The notes under the pieces are model-generated. The model worked only from the letters and a program-made list of their open reading frames with translations. It searched no databases and was not told where the DNA came from. Below, one piece after another: positions 6,053-8,093 of a DNA stretch of 8,093 nt. Position 1 is the first letter of the stretch. Each line of letters starts with the position of its first letter. The stretch covers positions 1 through 8,093 of the forward strand of contig NZ_CABTXF010000051.1 in assembly GCF_902488755.1 (NCBI RefSeq), read 5' to 3'. Source of the DNA: an uncultured Murdochiella sp. Lineage in GTDB: Bacteria; Bacillota; Clostridia; Tissierellales; Peptoniphilaceae. The translations under genes were made by a program, and so were the position numbers.

Positions 6053-7729
6053 TTACCGTACCAGTTTGCTTCCCCCGATAAACTCACGCAATATGGAAGT
6101 ATTGACGACATCGGAGGTGTCGGTCATAGGCAAAAAATACTGTAGCAAAGAAAGAATCCGTACTGCTTCAATCCGTTCCGGCTCCTCTTCCCCGATTTCC
6201 CGAAGGCGTTTTTCCAAAATCGGCTTAAGTGCTGCGATTTCGTAGACAAACGAAGAACTGAACATCACATCCGCTAATTCGGAATACGGGAAAATATTGC
6301 GATTCTCACCTCGGCGCACATCCGGCCATGTACGGATGGTCTCGCGCACATCCCGTCCACGAAACTGCAAATCGCGCGCCATACGCCGCATCAAACGCAG
6401 ATCCGTCGTCGGAATGCGATTATGGGCATCCAAATTAATCTGGGTAATGACGCTTAAGGCAATGCGGTATTTATACCGATTGTCCACTTCTGCACTGAGT
6501 TTCGGATTAAGTGCGTGGATTCCTTCCAGCAAAATCGGCTCCTCGGCACCCAGACGATAATATTCGTTCGTATGCACGCGCTTGCCGGAGACAAAATCAA
6601 AGCGGAGACGTTCCACTTCTTCCCCTCTCAACAACGCACGCATGTCAGCATTAAACGTTCGCAAGTCAAGGGCTTCCAAAGCCTCAAAATCCGGCTCGCC
6701 CTGTTCATCCAACGGCGTATCCTCTCGATTCACGAAATAATCATCCAAAGAAATCGCCACCGGTCTCTTGCCCAAGACACGAAGGGAAGTCATGAGTTTA
6801 TAGGCAAAACTGGTTTTACCTGAGGAAGATGGTGCGGCGATGAGTACGATTCGCTTATTACGCAGAATAATATCTTCGGCAATGTGCATGATTTTATGGT
6901 CTTGCAAGGCTTCGTTCATACGGCACACGTCACCGATCGTTCCTTGCGCAATACTGCGGTTGAGCTGCGCCACCGTATAAATGCCCTGCCGATCCGACCA
7001 ATCTTCTGCCTCGTTATACGTTTCAGAAAGCAAATACGTCGGAATAAAATTATTCACTTTCTTTTTGTCCCATCGATCCACGCCAAGAAGTACCAGACCA
7101 TGATCAAAAAGCTCAATATCAAAAACAGATACATATCCGCTGGATGGTGCCATATAGCCAAAAAAAGAGTCCACCGCATTGCCCATGCGATAAACGGCGA
7201 CACGCTTTCCGGTTTGCTGCGCATAAAGATCCACCTTATCCGCTCGCCCCAGTGTACGAAAGAGCTGCTTTGCCTCTTCATAGGTCATGTTTTCTCGCAC
7301 TATCGGAATAGCGGCATCAATGATTTCGCACATTTGTGCTTTTATCTGCTCTCGTTTTTGCGTATCCAGCATAAACACACGCCCCTGACGACGCAAGACA
7401 CAATACAGACCGCCTGAGATCGAATGCTCAATCACGGTATGCGTATCTGGAAAAAGCCTATCCATGGCTTCCAAAAAAACAAAAGAAAGCGTGCGCATAT
7501 ATACGCGATACCCATCAGTATCCGTCGTATCGATAAGGTGGATTTCCTCCGCATCCTCCGGAATCGGCTGAGCGAGTTCATACAGATGATTCTTGACGCG
7601 CGCCAAAACAATACGCCCCGTCGAACGCTCTTCCATTCGTTCGGCACACTGCGCAAAGGTTGTCTCTTCGGCAATAGTAACTTCTTCTCTTTCCTCCGAG
7701 GAGGAAAGGCGCACGATACATTTCCGCAT
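6053..7729 (-). CDS. TGS-domain nucleoside (uridine-type) kinase
   Basis: This is a 558-residue fusion protein. Residues 1 to about 65 look like a TGS domain. Residues about 70-225 resemble the threonyl-tRNA synthetase second additional domain (HTVIEHSISGGLYC, 97-110). From about 290 a uridine kinase/phosphoribulokinase-type P-loop domain follows. It shows Walker A APSSSGKTS (299-307), ISLDDYFVNR (326-335) with the likely catalytic Asp pair, LLEGIHALNP (400-409), and an arginine-rich lid MRRMARDLQFRGRDVRETIR (447-466). This architecture is common in Bacillota and usually annotated as nucleoside kinase; its true substrate is not settled. I chose the ATG at 7729 because the TGS domain begins there and GAGG sits 5 nt upstream. 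The open frame runs 53 codons further, to a TTG at 7888, without a ribosome binding site. The pyridoxal kinase gene follows downstream, probably in the same transcript. Confidence 0.88.
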   Translation of the reverse strand: MRKCIVRLSSSEEREEVTIAEETTFAQCAERMEERSTGRIVLARVKNHLYELAQPIPEDAEEIHLIDTTDTDGYRVYMRTLSFVFLEAMDRLFPDTHTVIEHSISGGLYCVLRRQGRVFMLDTQKREQIKAQMCEIIDAAIPIVRENMTYEEAKQLFRTLGRADKVDLYAQQTGKRVAVYRMGNAVDSFFGYMAPSSGYVSVFDIELFDHGLVLLGVDRWDKKKVNNFIPTYLLSETYNEAEDWSDRQGIYTVAQLNRSIAQGTIGDVCRMNEALQDHKIMHIAEDIILRNKRIVLIAAPSSSGKTSFAYKLMTSLRVLGKRPVAISLDDYFVNREDTPLDEQGEPDFEALEALDLRTFNADMRALLRGEEVERLRFDFVSGKRVHTNEYYRLGAEEPILLEGIHALNPKLSAEVDNRYKYRIALSVITQINLDAHNRIPTTDLRLMRRMARDLQFRGRDVRETIRTWPDVRRGENRNIFPYSELADVMFSSSFVYEIAALKPILEKRLREIGEEEPERIEAVRILSLLQYFLPMTDTSDVVNTSILREFIGGSKLVR

Positions 7730-7976
7730 TCTAACCTCATTTCCTTTTCCGTCTCTTCGTTCTGTCCGTCTCATCATGTCATCTATAAGTTCTATCGGTT
7801 TCCCGATGCCTTCTCGGTTATTTCTCCTTTTTCCGTTATGGAGGTTGCTTCGTAGCAATCCGGATGAGCACACGAAAATAACCTTCAAGCGCTATTTTAT
7901 CATACCCTCTTGTACGATAGATTTTTCAAGCTATGGTGCATGGTGTATAAAGAGAAGTAGGATTACGTTCTAAGCG
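7730..7976 (-). other. Untranslated leader and upstream region of the nucleoside kinase gene
   Basis: About 250 bp without a convincing gene separate the tRNA terminator from the kinase start. On the minus strand it holds a possible promoter (7899-7929) and two small hairpins. One is GGaTTGCT-ACGA-AGCAACC (7861-7843), and the other is ATCGG-GAAA-CCGAT (7807-7794), a GNRA-type tetraloop stem. An orphan AAAAAGGAGA (around 7825-7834) has no start codon at the right distance. The region stays open in the kinase frame back to 7888, but the encoded residues look non-domain-like. I recognise no known riboswitch. Confidence 0.5.
7899..7929 (-). promoter_or_regulatory. Possible promoter of the nucleoside kinase-pyridoxal kinase operon
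   Basis: On the minus strand, TTGAAA (7929-7924) and TATGAT (7904-7899) are separated by 19 bp, which is longer than ideal. The site lies between the tRNA terminator and the kinase gene, where a promoter is needed. The predicted start near 7892 would give a leader of roughly 160 nt before the chosen ATG. Confidence 0.4.
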
Positions 7977-8021
7977 AAAAAAAGAATGCCCGTCCTTGCA
8001 ACACCAAGGACAGGCATTCTT
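7977..8021 (-). terminator. Intrinsic terminator after tRNA-Ala
   Basis: A long hairpin of 17 paired positions (7982-7998 with 8005-8021) closes a 6-nt loop. On the minus strand it is followed by a run of seven T (7983-7977, beginning within the stem base). The one imperfect position (7991/8012) is a U-G wobble in minus-strand RNA but a C-A mismatch in plus-strand RNA. That asymmetry and the T-run on only one side show that it serves the leftward tRNA transcript. It starts a few bases after the tRNA 3' end. Confidence 0.92.
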
Positions 8022-8027
8022 CTACTA

Positions 8028-8093
<66 letters not shown>

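Noticed and set aside
6884..7417. Plus-strand open frame of 177 codons
   Set aside because: It is antisense to the nucleoside kinase and has no recognisable domain or plausible ribosome binding site context.
7730..7888. Treating 7888 as the real start of the nucleoside kinase
   Set aside because: The start would be TTG without a ribosome binding site, 53 extra residues precede the TGS domain, and the ATG at 7729 has GAGG at 5 nt.
7977..8021. Hairpin as a bidirectional terminator or a repeat element
   Set aside because: There is no T-run on the plus-strand side and the stem has a C-A mismatch in that orientation; it fits a one-way tRNA terminator.

Overview
The window looks like a chromosomal segment from a low-to-mid GC Gram-positive anaerobe (Bacillota, clostridial in the broad sense). 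The evidence is a T-box leader in front of a methionine-transporter ATPase gene, strong AGGAGG-type ribosome binding sites, a TGS-domain/uridine-kinase fusion of the kind common in that phylum, and a tRNA-Ala gene with no encoded CCA. The sequence does not allow a genus call. Base composition and coding style look uniform, and I see no insertion sequence, phage gene, CRISPR array or integration scar.

Layout from left to right. Positions 1-320 (minus) hold the first 106 codons of metN, which continues past the left edge. It is preceded by a complete T-box riboswitch (about 372-628) with its own near-consensus promoter (635-663). The probable specifier codon is AUG, and the UGGU of the T-box bulge fits a tRNA with discriminator A, so the leader should switch on methionine uptake when tRNA-Met is uncharged. 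Positions 680-2224 (minus) encode a DASS/SLC13-like permease whose SNT sodium-site motifs are altered.

A 93-bp divergent spacer (2225-2317) then leads into a tight plus-strand operon. It contains a monofunctional AroQ chorismate mutase (2318-2668), a short-form CstA carbon-starvation/pyruvate transporter (2665-4197) and a PPK2-family polyphosphate kinase (4190-5065). The genes overlap by 4 and 8 nt, so translation is probably coupled. This set joins shikimate metabolism, organic-acid uptake and polyphosphate-driven nucleotide phosphorylation.

The right part is on the minus strand and runs toward that operon. A tRNA-Ala(GGC) at the right edge (8028-8093, 5' end cut off) ends at a strong hairpin terminator (7977-8021). 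Next come a 558-aa TGS/uridine-kinase-like nucleoside kinase (6053-7729, after a leader of about 250 nt) and a pyridoxal/pyridoxamine kinase (5073-5945). The two kinases have no visible terminator between them and probably form a salvage-kinase operon. The pyridoxal kinase stop lies only 7 bp from the ppk2 stop, so the two operons converge without a recognisable terminator.

No clearly new biological system stands out. The parts most worth a second look are the aroQ-cstA-ppk2 gene set, the motif-altered permease divergent from it, the symmetrical promoter core between them, and the untranslated leader of the nucleoside kinase.
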